Source: Streptococcus sp. SN-1 | GTDB taxonomy: Bacteria > Bacillota > Bacilli > Lactobacillales > Streptococcaceae | Direction: 5' to 3' | Length of the DNA: 64,000 bases | Assembly: GCF_041154385.1 (NCBI RefSeq) | Contig: NZ_AP028929.1 | Coordinates: 1,054,001 to 1,118,000 of the forward strand | Shown here: positions 28,401 through 36,889 of the stretch, piece after piece | How positions within the stretch are numbered: the stretch's first letter is position 1 | Layout of the letters: every line of letters starts with the position of its first letter | Made by a program: the position numbers and the translations under genes | The notes under the pieces: model-generated | Seen by the model: the letters and a program-made list of their open reading frames with translations, nothing else | Databases searched by the model: none | Told to the model about the DNA's origin: nothing

Positions 28401-31400
28401 TGTTTTACCATTTGGTAAGGTAACAGTAACTTTAACCGGATCTTTCTTACCTGGCGTTGTTAAGTCTGGAATGTTCTCAACATTCGTAACTTTACCGCCT
28501 TCTGGAATGGTAATTCCCTTAGTGTAATCCTCTGGAGTTAATGGTGTATTCGTAACTGGGGTTTCGATACCTTTAACTGGTGTTACATTAACCGGAACAT
28601 CAACGGTAATTGTTTTGCCATTTGGTAATTCTACCGTTACTTTAACTGGGGCTTTCTTACCTGGCGTTGTTAAGTCTGGAATGTTCTCAACATTCGTAAC
28701 TTTACCGCCTTCTGGAATGGCAATTCCCTTGGTGTAATCCTCTGGAGTTAATGGTGTATTCGTAACTGGGGTTTCGATACCTTTAACTGGTGTTACATTA
28801 ACTGGAACCTCTACTACTGTTGTTTTACCATTTGGTAAGGTAACAGTAACTTTAACCGGATCTTTCTTACCTGGGATTGTTAAGTCTGGAATATTCTCAA
28901 CATTCGTTACCTTACCACCTTCTGGGACTTTAATTCCTTTGGTGTAATCCTCTGGAGTTAATGGTGTATTCGTAACTGGGGTTTTGATACCTTTAACTGG
29001 TGTTACATTAACCGGAACATCAACGGTAATTGTTTTGCCATTTGGTAATTCTACCGTTACTTTAACTGGGGCTTTCTTACCTGGCGTTGTTAAGTCTGGA
29101 ATGTTCTCAACATTCGTAACTTTACCGCCTTCTGGGACTTTAATTCCTTTGGTGTAATCCTCTGGAGTTAATGGTGTATTCGTAACTGGGGTTTCGATAC
29201 CTTTAACTGGTGTTACATTAACCGGAACATCAACGGTAATTGTTTTGCCATTTGGTAATTCTACCGTTACTTTAACTGGGGCTTTCTTACCTGGGGTTGT
29301 TAAGTCTGGAATATTCTCAACATTCGTTACCTTACTACCTTCTGGGACTTTAATTCCTTTGGTGTAATCCTCTGGAGTTAATGGTGTATTCGTAACTGGG
29401 GTTTCGATACCTTTAACTGGTGTTACATTAACCGGAACATCAACGGTAATTGTTTTGCCATTTGGTAAGGTAACAGTTACTTTAACAGGATTTTTCTTAC
29501 CTGGGGTTGTTAAGTCTGGAACGTTTTCTACATTCGTAACTTTTCCACCTTCTGGGACTTTGACATATTTAGCAATATCATCCTTTGTTAAAGGTGTATT
29601 TGTCACTGGTGTTTCAATTGGTTTTGGTTTAGCTTCCACTACTTTAATCGTTGCTGGAACTTCTACCAATACATTTCCATTTTTATCTTTTACTACAACT
29701 GTTACTAGTTTATCACCAACAGTTGTTGCATCGAACGGTTCAGTCTGTCCATCTGGAACTTTGTACTCAAATGTTGAACCTTCTGGATAATCACTTGGAG
29801 TAATACTGTCTCTTGCTTGTGGTTTTTCAGTTGGATTTACAGGAATTAATTGTTCCTTGCCTTCCACTACTTTCACCTTAGCAGGAACTTCTACAAGTTT
29901 ATCTTCCTCATCTTTTGCTTCTACAATAACATCTTTTTCGCCTGGTGTTGTTGTATCTACTGGAGTTTTATATTTGAATGTTACTCCATCTGGATATTGT
30001 TCAGGATCAATACTCTTAGATACATCTGGTTGTTTATTAGATTTATCAACCGGCACATACTGTGTCTTACTATCGACCACTACAATTTTAGCAGGAATCT
30101 CTGCAACTATTTCTGTACCTAGCTTAGCTACAACTGTTACATCTTTGTCTCCTGTGGAACCAGTATTCGGTTTTTCTTTATACTCAAACGTGGTTCCTTC
30201 TGGGAATTTACTTGGATCAATACTATCTTTCGGTGAGATACCTTCTTTGTTTACTGGAACATACTGAGGATAACTTTCTACCACCCGTACCGTTGCTGGA
30301 ACTTCGACAAGTTTATTACCTGCTTTGTCTTTAACAACTACTGTAACATTCTTGTCCCCTGCCTCTGAAGTATTGACTTCTTCTTTATATTCAAATGTTG
30401 AACCTTCTGGATATTGATCTGGATCAATACTATCTTTGACACTAGGTTGTTCATTCCCTTCACTAACTGGAACAATTTGAGGATAACCTTTTGCGACTAC
30501 TACAGTTGCTGGAACTTCAACTAATGGATTTCCATCTTTATCCGTTACTACAACCGTTGTTTCCTTGTCTCCTGCCTTACTTGTTTCAACTGGTTCTTTA
30601 AATTTAAACTTAGAACCTTCAGGATAATTTTCTTCATCAACACTCTTAGAGGCGTCTGGTTGTGTATTCTCTTTATTTTCTGCCACATATTGTGTCTTAC
30701 TATCGACCACTACAATTTTAGCAGGAATCTCTGCAACTATTTCTGTACCTAGCTTAGCTACAACTGTTACATCTTTGTCTCCTGCGGAACCAGTATTTGG
30801 TTTTTCTTTATACTCAAACGTGGTTCCTTCTGGGAATTTACTTGGATCAATACTATCTTTCGGTGAGATACCTTCTTTGTTTACTGGAACATACTGAGGA
30901 TAACTTTCTACCACCCGTACCGTTGCTGGAACTTCGACAAGTTTATTACCTGCTTTGTCTTTAACAACTACTGTAACATTCTTGTCCCCTGCCTCTGAAG
31001 TATTGACTTCTTCTTTATATTCAAATGTTGAACCTTCTGGATATTGATCTGGATCAATACTATCTTTGACACTAGGTTGTTCATTCCCTTCACTAACTGG
31101 AACAATTTGAGGATAACCTTTTGCGACTACTACAGTTGCTGGAACTTCAACTAATGGATTTCCATCTTTATCCGTTACTACAACCGTTGTTTCCTTGTCT
31201 CCTGCCTTACTTGTTTCAACTGGTTCTTTAAATTTAAACTTAGAACCTTCAGGATAATTTTCTTCATCAACACTCTTAGAGGCGTCTGGTTGTGTATTCT
31301 CTTTATTTTCTGCCACATATTGTGTCTTACTATCGACTACTACAATTTTAGCAGGAATCTCTGCAACTATTTCTGTACCTAGCTTAGCTACAACTGTTAC

Positions 31401-34400
31401 ATCTTTGTCTCCTGTGGAACCAGTATTCGGTTTTTCTTTATACTCAAACGTGGTTCCTTCTGGGAATTTACTTGGATCAATACTATCTTTCGGTGAGATA
31501 CCTTCTTTGTTTACTGGAACATACTGAGGATAACTTTCTACCACACGTACCGTTGCTGGAACTTCGACAAGTTTATTACCTGCTTTGTCTTTAACAACTA
31601 CTGTAACATTCTTGTCCCCTGCCTCTGAAGTATTGACTTCTTCTTTATATTCAAATGTTGAACCTTCTGGATATTGATCTGGATCAATACTATCTTCAGG
31701 ATATGGCTGTTTCTTATCTTCATCAACAGGCACGATTTGTGGATAACCTTTTACAACTTTAACCGGTACATTGACGGTTTCTTCTCGCTTCTTATCTCCT
31801 GAACCGTACGTTACTGTTATTGGAACTGTCAATGAGTCATCTCCAACTTTTCCAGTTGTTTCTGGAATCTTCGTTTCATCTACTGTTTTATCGTTGCCTT
31901 TTGTTGACACGGCATCTTTTAATTGTTCGGAAGATGGTTTAGTTCCTTCTACAACATAAACTGGATAAGCAGTTGACACACGTGGTTGTACTTTAATAAT
32001 AAATTCTTGAGAAACTTTATCAGTTGTGTCTTTTAAAGTATCAAACACTGGATTTTTATCAAATGGATTGTCAACAATATCGTAACCCATTGATTTCAAC
32101 ACATCGATACGAGTTTGAACATCTCTTTCAGAAATCGTTTCTCCTGTTTTACCAGTTAACATTAATGCATGATCCGTTAATTCTGTTTCTTGTTGAGTTT
32201 TTGGATCTACGGAAACGAATTTCACTTTTGCTTTTTGATCATCTTTTTCATAAGTAATCTTAATATTAGCTTTTGGATCTGTGATTTTTGGCGGATGATA
32301 TCCTTTATCTAAATGTTCTGGATCGATTGGTGTTAATGAATTTCCACTTCCATCTTTTGGAGTATAGCCATCTTTATGAGGAATAATTTCTGTAATTTCC
32401 CCAGTTTTTGTTGGGTCTGTTGGATCATTAGGGAATGGAATTGGAGTTTCTTCTAATCCAGTTGTCGGATTAATTGGAGTCCAACTTCCAATCTTCGTAT
32501 AAGTAACCTTATCCGTTTCATCAGGGATTACTTTTGTATCTTTTTCAGGGGTTACTGCTTCTTTGGCTGGAATTTCTTTTTTATCAGCAATATATCCTGC
32601 TAATGTTTTAACTTCTACTTTTTCCCATGTTTGATTTGATGATTCCCAATCTGTATATTCGACTGTTTTATCAACTAGATTTACTTTTGCTTTTCTTGTG
32701 AATGACACAGTTTGAACAGTATCATCTAAAGCTTTTTCTTCAGCTGCTGTATTAGAATCTTTCTTCACATAAGAAATCACACGTTTAGCGGTCTTAGTCA
32801 AGTCAGATTCAGCCAAGCCCTTAGGCCATTTCAATTCTGGATTATTTCCATTTGGATCTACTGGGCTATCTTTTTCATGTGGCGTTGATGAAGGTACTTC
32901 AATGATTCTAGGTTTCAATGTGATTTCAAAGGTTTGAGATGGTTTAGAAACTCCTGCTTCCTCATCATCTTGGTCATCAAAATCAGGATGAGCACCATTT
33001 ACATTGTATGTATCACTTTCAACTTCGTATCCTTTTCCTTTTAATTCTTTAATTTTATTAGTAATGTCTTCGCTATTTGGTAAGGCAGTTCCCGGTTCAC
33101 CAGTTAATTCTACTGTTGTAGAGTGCTTACCATCAGTTGTTTTAATGACAACATTTGCTTTTTGATTTTTAACTACGTATTTATAAACAACTTCTGTAGG
33201 ATTTTCTGATAATATCCCATCTGAATTATTTGGTAAATCAGTTTTAACTAGTTTGTAAACTACACCATTTTCACTAAATTCTTCTTCTGGTGTAACTGAA
33301 TAATTGGTACCAACAATATTTTCTAATTTTGCTGTAGCATCTTTTAAGACATTTTCTCTAAGAACAGTAGCAGTATCATTAGCTTTTACATATTTTACAG
33401 TAACTTTTCCGTATTTTGCTTCATCGTAAGCTGCTACAATATTTGACACCGCATCATAAACTGTACCACTAGTTGATGTTCGCTTATATGGACTATTTTT
33501 TAGATACTCTCTAAATACATAGTATTTATTATCAGTTCCTTTAATAATATATGGCGCAGTAGCAGTGGTTGTTTTAACATTCTCATTTTGTGTCTCTTCT
33601 TTTTTCGTCGTGTTATTTGCTTCTGTAGCAACATTAGCTTCTGTAAAATCTTTTGTTGGAGTTGCAGTCGCAAATTTATCTACTTCAGCTACTCCCCCTT
33701 TAACAATTGAAGTTGCTTTTAAAATCGGATTATTATTAGCAACATTAATATAACGCATAGCAACATTTCCGAGTTCTAAGTATTCTTTAAGCCAATTCCC
33801 AGAAGCATCAAATGAATTTTTTTTCGGATTATCCCATGAGATTTCCATATTTGTTGTATATTGACCACTCAAGTCATCCGAACTATTTTCTTTCGTTATT
33901 TTGACAGTTTCATTTACAGGTCCAAACTTACCAGTTTGTGAATGATATAAATTAACAGTGTTCGAAACTGGTTCTCTTGACACACCGGCTGCTGCCCAAT
34001 CAAAACTATAATTTGTATCTGAAGTTGCCTTACCACCCACAATTTTTACAACTAGTTCATCATCAGTAAGACTAATAACTTGAAACTCAGCATAAGTTCT
34101 TGGTGATTTTAATATAACATGCTCTTCATTTATCTTAGTGTTAGCAGTTGTTGATTTATTTGATAAATTTGCTCGAACTTTTTTAAAATCGCCACTTTTA
34201 ACAAATTTATTTAAACTTTTATCGTTTAACTTAATAGTAAAAGTTGTACCTACGCCATATTCATACTTATTTGTACTAAAATTAAATTGTTCACTATGAT
34301 TTATTAATTCACCATTTTGTCCAAACTCTAAAGTCCCAGAACTTGAAATAGTAGAAGGTGCCTCACTAGGTTTTTCTTGTTTAATATTTGTTTTATTAAC

Positions 34401-35597
34401 AGTATATTCTTTCTCAACAACGGTTTGGTTATTAACTAAGATTTTTGCAGTTACTAATTTATCTTCACTAACTTCAGGATACCTTAAACTATAATCATTC
34501 AATGCACCTCCGAAAGATACATCTTTTAAACTTTCAATTGCAGAAGTAAACTTATAAGTAAACCTAGTTTTTGTACCTCTATTTTTTAATTTTGCTTGCT
34601 CTTTTTCTTCTAATGATGCTGAATCATCACGCTGAGCCCAAAAGGAAGTTTTTTTACCTTTAGCAGCTTCATTAGTAAATAATTCTTCTATACTCTCTCT
34701 TCTGGCAAAAACTTTTCCGTCTTTTGATAATGTCTCAGGCAAAGATGAACCACTTCCTAATTCTTCGAAAGTAATACTTATTTTATCATTTTCATGATAA
34801 GAACCATCTTTTAATTTTACATTATAAGAAAACTTAGTTGGAGAATAATTTCCCATTCGGTCATTAGTCGTAATTGTTCCACTGGCAGTAATATTCCCAT
34901 TCTCTAGTATTTTAGATTCTACATTTCTAGTTTCTTCTGCTCTAAATCCACTCTCTCCTTTTCCTGGAATGGCTTTTCCATTTCGTGGATCTTGATTTTT
35001 GTTTTCTTTTTCTAATTTCTTTTCAATGGATGCTTTTGGTATACTTTTAAGAATAAAATCTATATTATTAAGAGAACTTAATTCTTTGTCGATATCTCCC
35101 TGTATTACTTTATCATTAGATAATAAGTCTTGCGCTTTAGCTAATTCTTCATTCGCACTTTTGATTACTTCTTCTGTTTTTTCATTCACTTCAGTTTTTT
35201 CAAGTAACGCTTGAACACGAGCAACAGCTAATTCTAATTTACTTGTATCAGCTTTAATAAACTGTTTTTCCTCTTGTCTACTCTCATTATTAAAAGATTC
35301 AGTTGAAGAAATAACATCTTTAGATCCTGTATTTTCAGAAGTTGCTTCTGATACCTTAAGATTAGAAGTATTAACTCTATCCTCATTATCTGTTTTCTTA
35401 TCATATTCCTTTGGTTGATGATTTGAAGATACTGAGGCAGCACTACTATCATTACTTTGAATAGCATCTGCCTGAACAGTACCTCCACCAATAAACATCA
35501 TAAAAGCAGCAATCGCGACTGAAGCTGCTCCAAAACTTACTTTGCGAATAGAAAAACGTAGTTGTTTTTCACGATCATGTTTACCTTTATAAAACAT
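25473..35597 (-). CDS. Giant LPXTG-anchored repeat surface protein (Rib/alpha-like), 3374 aa
   Basis: A cell-wall-anchored adhesin candidate carried in the ICE block. Residues about 10-42 form a YSIRK signal (LRFSIRKVSFG). A non-repeat head follows (about 45-1200) with MucBP-like stretches. Then come about ten Rib-like domains of about 70 residues (about 1215-1995), where an ABC trio is repeated three times. Next are 18 related domains of about 70 residues (about 1990-3220), most nearly identical, of the type TPVTNTPLTPEDYTKGI. A MucBP-like domain, a Ser/Pro/Thr linker and LPNTG (3341-3345) with hydrophobic helix and KKKED tail finish it. GGAGG precedes the ATG. Binding partner unknown. Repeat number probably varies between strains; assembly of this locus needs long reads. 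Confidence 0.9.
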   Translation of the reverse strand: MFYKGKHDREKQLRFSIRKVSFGAASVAIAAFMMFIGGGTVQADAIQSNDSSAASVSSNHQPKEYDKKTDNEDRVNTSNLKVSEATSENTGSKDVISSTESFNNESRQEEKQFIKADTSKLELAVARVQALLEKTEVNEKTEEVIKSANEELAKAQDLLSNDKVIQGDIDKELSSLNNIDFILKSIPKASIEKKLEKENKNQDPRNGKAIPGKGESGFRAEETRNVESKILENGNITASGTITTNDRMGNYSPTKFSYNVKLKDGSYHENDKISITFEELGSGSSLPETLSKDGKVFARRESIEELFTNEAAKGKKTSFWAQRDDSASLEEKEQAKLKNRGTKTRFTYKFTSAIESLKDVSFGGALNDYSLRYPEVSEDKLVTAKILVNNQTVVEKEYTVNKTNIKQEKPSEAPSTISSSGTLEFGQNGELINHSEQFNFSTNKYEYGVGTTFTIKLNDKSLNKFVKSGDFKKVRANLSNKSTTANTKINEEHVILKSPRTYAEFQVISLTDDELVVKIVGGKATSDTNYSFDWAAAGVSREPVSNTVNLYHSQTGKFGPVNETVKITKENSSDDLSGQYTTNMEISWDNPKKNSFDASGNWLKEYLELGNVAMRYINVANNNPILKATSIVKGGVAEVDKFATATPTKDFTEANVATEANNTTKKEETQNENVKTTTATAPYIIKGTDNKYYVFREYLKNSPYKRTSTSGTVYDAVSNIVAAYDEAKYGKVTVKYVKANDTATVLRENVLKDATAKLENIVGTNYSVTPEEEFSENGVVYKLVKTDLPNNSDGILSENPTEVVYKYVVKNQKANVVIKTTDGKHSTTVELTGEPGTALPNSEDITNKIKELKGKGYEVESDTYNVNGAHPDFDDQDDEEAGVSKPSQTFEITLKPRIIEVPSSTPHEKDSPVDPNGNNPELKWPKGLAESDLTKTAKRVISYVKKDSNTAAEEKALDDTVQTVSFTRKAKVNLVDKTVEYTDWESSNQTWEKVEVKTLAGYIADKKEIPAKEAVTPEKDTKVIPDETDKVTYTKIGSWTPINPTTGLEETPIPFPNDPTDPTKTGEITEIIPHKDGYTPKDGSGNSLTPIDPEHLDKGYHPPKITDPKANIKITYEKDDQKAKVKFVSVDPKTQQETELTDHALMLTGKTGETISERDVQTRIDVLKSMGYDIVDNPFDKNPVFDTLKDTTDKVSQEFIIKVQPRVSTAYPVYVVEGTKPSSEQLKDAVSTKGNDKTVDETKIPETTGKVGDDSLTVPITVTYGSGDKKREETVNVPVKVVKGYPQIVPVDEDKKQPYPEDSIDPDQYPEGSTFEYKEEVNTSEAGDKNVTVVVKDKAGNKLVEVPATVRVVESYPQYVPVNKEGISPKDSIDPSKFPEGTTFEYKEKPNTGSTGDKDVTVVAKLGTEIVAEIPAKIVVVDSKTQYVAENKENTQPDASKSVDEENYPEGSKFKFKEPVETSKAGDKETTVVVTDKDGNPLVEVPATVVVAKGYPQIVPVSEGNEQPSVKDSIDPDQYPEGSTFEYKEEVNTSEAGDKNVTVVVKDKAGNKLVEVPATVRVVESYPQYVPVNKEGISPKDSIDPSKFPEGTTFEYKEKPNTGSAGDKDVTVVAKLGTEIVAEIPAKIVVVDSKTQYVAENKENTQPDASKSVDEENYPEGSKFKFKEPVETSKAGDKETTVVVTDKDGNPLVEVPATVVVAKGYPQIVPVSEGNEQPSVKDSIDPDQYPEGSTFEYKEEVNTSEAGDKNVTVVVKDKAGNKLVEVPATVRVVESYPQYVPVNKEGISPKDSIDPSKFPEGTTFEYKEKPNTGSTGDKDVTVVAKLGTEIVAEIPAKIVVVDSKTQYVPVDKSNKQPDVSKSIDPEQYPDGVTFKYKTPVDTTTPGEKDVIVEAKDEEDKLVEVPAKVKVVEGKEQLIPVNPTEKPQARDSITPSDYPEGSTFEYKVPDGQTEPFDATTVGDKLVTVVVKDKNGNVLVEVPATIKVVEAKPKPIETPVTNTPLTKDDIAKYVKVPEGGKVTNVENVPDLTTPGKKNPVKVTVTLPNGKTITVDVPVNVTPVKGIETPVTNTPLTPEDYTKGIKVPEGSKVTNVENIPDLTTPGKKAPVKVTVELPNGKTITVDVPVNVTPVKGIETPVTNTPLTPEDYTKGIKVPEGGKVTNVENIPDLTTPGKKAPVKVTVELPNGKTITVDVPVNVTPVKGIKTPVTNTPLTPEDYTKGIKVPEGGKVTNVENIPDLTIPGKKDPVKVTVTLPNGKTTVVEVPVNVTPVKGIETPVTNTPLTPEDYTKGIAIPEGGKVTNVENIPDLTTPGKKAPVKVTVELPNGKTITVDVPVNVTPVKGIETPVTNTPLTPEDYTKGITIPEGGKVTNVENIPDLTTPGKKDPVKVTVTLPNGKTTVVEVPVNVTPVKGIETPVTNTPLTPEDYTKGITIPEGGKVTNVENIPDLTTPGKKAPVKVTVELPNGKTITVDVPVNVTPVKGIETPVTNTPLTPEDYTKGITIPEGGKVTNVENIPDLTTPGKKAPVKVTVELPNGKTITVDVPVNVTPVKGIKTPVTNTPLTPEDYTKGIAIPEGGKVTNVENIPDLTTPGKKAPVKGIETPVTNTPLTPEDYTKGITIPEGGKVTNVENIPDLTTPGKKDPVKVTVTLPNGKTTVVEVPVNVTPVKGIETPVTNTPLTPEDYTKGITIPEGGKVTNVENIPDLTTPGKKAPVKVTVELPNGKTITVDVPVNVTPVKGIETPVTNTPLTPEDYTKGITIPEGGKVTNVENIPDLTTPGKKAPVKVTVELPNGKTITVDVPVNVTPVKGIKTPVTNTPLTPEDYTKGIKVPEGGKVTNVENIPDLTIPGKKDPVKVTVTLPNGKTTVVEVPVNVTPVKGIETPVTNTPLTPEDYTKGIAIPEGGKVTNVENIPDLTTPGKKNPVKVTVTLPNGKTITVDVPVNVTPVKGIETPVTNTPLTPEDYTKGIKVPEGGKVTNVENIPDLTTPGKKAPVKVTVELPNGKTITVDVPVNVTPVKGIKTPVTNTPLTPEDIEKHVKVPEGGKIIGVGEIPKVNTPGDKGTVKVKIELPNGKQIEVEVPVNVTPIKDIVKKLGDPITNEDVEKHIQIPEGGKIISIGDKPSTDVPGERPSVPVVIELPGGKRVTVKVPVIVTPKTTPVVVEVGTPITEDMVKQHVDLPEGWKITKVGEIPKTNTPGDKPSVTVEIELPDGRKVTVEVPVKVTSKSNHGNSYGNNGSSTTHIVTRYQDGDGKEISPNENGSHGPKTLEGYEYIGTKTDKNGNVIHTYKKVTIPTRSEQPSSPETPTSPEKPVATPVQTSSTDSKPVAVETTVANDKKELPNTGTEDKSGLASLGLLGMLGAFGLVARKKKED
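26480..29640 (-). repeat. 210-bp coding tandem repeats
   Basis: About 15 near-identical 210-bp units, with diverged units extending to about 25930. Sub-types differ in blocks (IKVPEGG, IAIPEGG or ITIPEGG; ELPNGKTITVDV or TLPNGKTTVVEV). A four-unit pattern occurs twice in succession. One unit near 27800-27900 lacks about 24 codons, joining KKAPVK directly to the next GIETPV without breaking frame. These are marks of unequal exchange. Confidence 0.9.
29860..31750 (-). repeat. 630-bp coding repeat, three copies (Rib trio)
   Basis: Three successive 630-bp blocks, each encoding three different Rib-like domains beginning YPQIVPV, YPQYVPV and KTQYVA/KTQYVP. Blocks starting near 30061, 30691 and 31321 differ by only a few bases; the block nearest the 210-bp repeats has diverged in its last domain. 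Confidence 0.88.
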
Positions 35598-35693
35598 CTG
35601 ATTTCCTCCGTTATAAATATCTTGTTATATATTATGATACTCTTTTTATCTAATAAATCAATAGAGTTTTTCGCAAAGTTTCATATCACAAAA

Positions 35694-35743
35694 CGAACAA
35701 TATCCGTATATATATATATATATATATATACGGATATTGTTCG
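35694..35743. repeat. 50-bp perfect palindrome with (TA)12 centre
   Basis: Arms CGAACAATATCCG and CGGATATTGTTCG flank 24 bp of alternating TA. The centre lies about 120 bp upstream of the giant surface-protein start. It could extrude as a cruciform, act as a terminator, or change length by slippage. Confidence 0.9.
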
Positions 35744-35878
35744 CTATTTCTTTATAAATATTACATTTTATGAAACATGGATGTTTATTGTCTGAAAAAT
35801 TACGTTTTTATAACATTTTAAATCACATAAATATTTAGCCTATGTATTTTCCAATCAGCTATTAGTTCCTAGCGCTAA

Positions 35879-35935
35879 TTATTTATCATCAAGTAGTACA
35901 ACCAGTTTCGAATCAGGTTGATAAATGGCTTCCAT
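35879..35935 (-). pseudogene. Duplicate 5' end of the calcium-binding protein gene
   Basis: ATG at 35935 opens an 18-codon frame, MEAIYQPDSKLVVLLDDK, whose first residues equal those of the 25140 gene (MEAIYQRDSD). The calcium-binding loop is lost and a stop follows. It is the decayed remnant left by the duplication that flanks the surface-protein gene. Confidence 0.72.
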
Positions 35936-35973
35936 TTACTTCCTTCTTTCCTAGTTAATCTATTTTCACTCCA

Positions 35974-36007
35974 ATCCTATCAAATATTCCTTGAAAGAAG
36001 TATCACA
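35974..36007 (-). promoter_or_regulatory. Shared ICE promoter element, copy 3 (orphan duplicate)
   Basis: TGTGATA-CTTC-TTTCAA (35991-36007), 11 bp, TAGGAT (35979-35974), kept inside the right direct repeat. It could add transcription toward the surface-protein gene, 380 bp downstream, though the palindrome lies between. Confidence 0.6.
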
Positions 36008-36010
36008 ACT

Positions 36011-36040
36011 AAAAAGAGAACGAGCCAAAACTGCGTTCTC
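36011..36040 (-). terminator. Terminator after the 36086-36652 gene
   Basis: Stem GAGAACG/CGTTCTC followed by TTTTTAG on the minus strand. Confidence 0.85.
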
Positions 36041-36085
36041 CTGAAAATGATAAAAATATATTTTATGCCACAAAAGATATGTAAA

Positions 36086-36652
36086 CTAATCTTTTAAATA
36101 ATAAAAGAGTTCCGACGTTTGTAAATGTTTTGAGTAAATTGAAATTACTTTTTGACCTTTTGGAAATACTGTCTTTCTCTTCAAATCTAATAAAGATTGA
36201 GGAACAATTTTCCTAGATGTCTCTTTCAATGTTAATGCTAGTATCTGTTTTCTTGTACGTAAAGCATAATCAAACTCCAAATACAAATAACGTCCTGAAC
36301 CAGTTAGATGAACATGCTTTCCCAATAACTCCTCAATGGATCCTAAAACTTGTAACTTTTGCATCGTGGTTCCATCTTTTTTTATTTTCAACTCATCAAT
36401 TATGACATGCCTATTTAAACAATCGTCAAAGAAACTGCCTGCACCTTTTCGGTAATCAACACCACATAGGTGCATGAAATTAGTAGGTGAAAAATGAAGT
36501 TCAACACTTTCTATTTCTGTTTCATAATACATGATTTTGCCAACGAAGTGTTCTTTAAAAAAAGAAGCCGCAATTTGTAACTGAGTAAAAAAACGCTGAA
36601 GTTTTATTTTTTCGGTGTAATTTGGATTACGATAATCTCTAGAATTTGCCAT
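36086..36652 (-). CDS. PBECR4-like ICE protein (putative), 188 aa
   Basis: Start chosen at 36652, where GAGGA lies 5-8 nt before MANSRDYRNPNY. The open frame continues to 36781 but runs through a terminator and a tandem repeat, so that extension is unlikely to be coding. The protein is soluble, with a central stretch FMHLCGVDYRKGAGSFFDDC that resembles domains annotated as PBECR4 (a putative phage/barnase-EndoU-type nuclease group) in streptococcal ICEs. I recall this only loosely. It lies downstream of the CHAP hydrolase, separated by a terminator, so it may be expressed by read-through or from an unrecognised promoter. Function uncertain. Confidence 0.6.
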   Translation of the reverse strand: MANSRDYRNPNYTEKIKLQRFFTQLQIAASFFKEHFVGKIMYYETEIESVELHFSPTNFMHLCGVDYRKGAGSFFDDCLNRHVIIDELKIKKDGTTMQKLQVLGSIEELLGKHVHLTGSGRYLYLEFDYALRTRKQILALTLKETSRKIVPQSLLDLKRKTVFPKGQKVISIYSKHLQTSELFYYLKD

Positions 36653-36663
36653 ATTTTCCTCAC

Positions 36664-36696
36664 AAAAAAGGTGGTTTACAGAGTCTGTAAGCCACC
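36664..36696 (-). terminator. Terminator between CHAP hydrolase unit and the next gene
   Basis: Stem GGTGGCTTACAGA against TGTAAACCACC with one mismatch, 3-nt loop, then TTTTTT on the minus strand. It lies 12 bp before the chosen start at 36652, so it may act as an attenuator. Confidence 0.85.
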
Positions 36697-36711
36697 TAGT
36701 CAGTCGGTTTA

Positions 36712-36818
36712 TTCTGGTGTCTGCCACCGCTTGGCCCTTACGTCCAAGATTGCTATCGGATTTCGTTCTGGTGTCCGCCACCGCTTGGCCCTTATGTCCA
36801 AGATTACTATCAGATTGA
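36712..36818. repeat. 54-bp tandem repeat, two copies
   Basis: Units at 36712-36765 and 36766-36818 share TTCTGGTGTC(T/C)GCCACCGC and what follows, with few differences. On the minus strand a 37-codon frame (begins MVNLIVILDIRAKRWRTPE) spans both; it has no convincing ribosome site. Confidence 0.82.
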
Positions 36819-36889
36819 CCATGAGCCGACCACTCATCTACACTATTTATTTTACCTGAAAATAGCTAAAATTTCAAGTTTAAACTCTT

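Larger units (their letters stand above)
35866..36008. repeat. 143-bp direct repeat, right copy
   Basis: Same orientation and length as 25071-25213. The duplicated promoter, RBS and start region are well kept; the coding part has diverged. Together with the left copy it brackets about 10.65 kb containing only the surface-protein gene. Confidence 0.85.
35598..36085. other. Region upstream of the surface-protein gene
   Basis: This 488-bp gap holds a 50-bp palindrome (35694-35743), the right 143-bp direct repeat with an ICE promoter copy and a gene remnant, and a terminator (36011-36040). A TATCACA lies near 35683 but lacks the rest of the shared element. The surface gene has a GGAGG site and AT-rich upstream DNA; its promoter cannot be fixed with confidence. 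Confidence 0.6.

Noticed and set aside
26480..29640. Regular 210-bp repeats as a CRISPR array
   Set aside because: Units are contiguous without unique spacers and encode a continuous protein; no cas genes nearby.
25930..30267. Plus-strand frames opposite the surface-protein repeats
   Set aside because: Same reason: antisense of repetitive coding DNA, no ribosome sites, repetitive products.
35676..35700. TGTGATA upstream of the surface-protein gene as a fifth ICE promoter box
   Set aside because: TTTCAA is missing at the required distance and no -10 lies 11 bp further on.
36653..36781. N-terminal extension of the PBECR4-like protein to 36781
   Set aside because: It runs through a strong terminator and a tandem repeat, and lacks a ribosome site; the ATG at 36652 has one.
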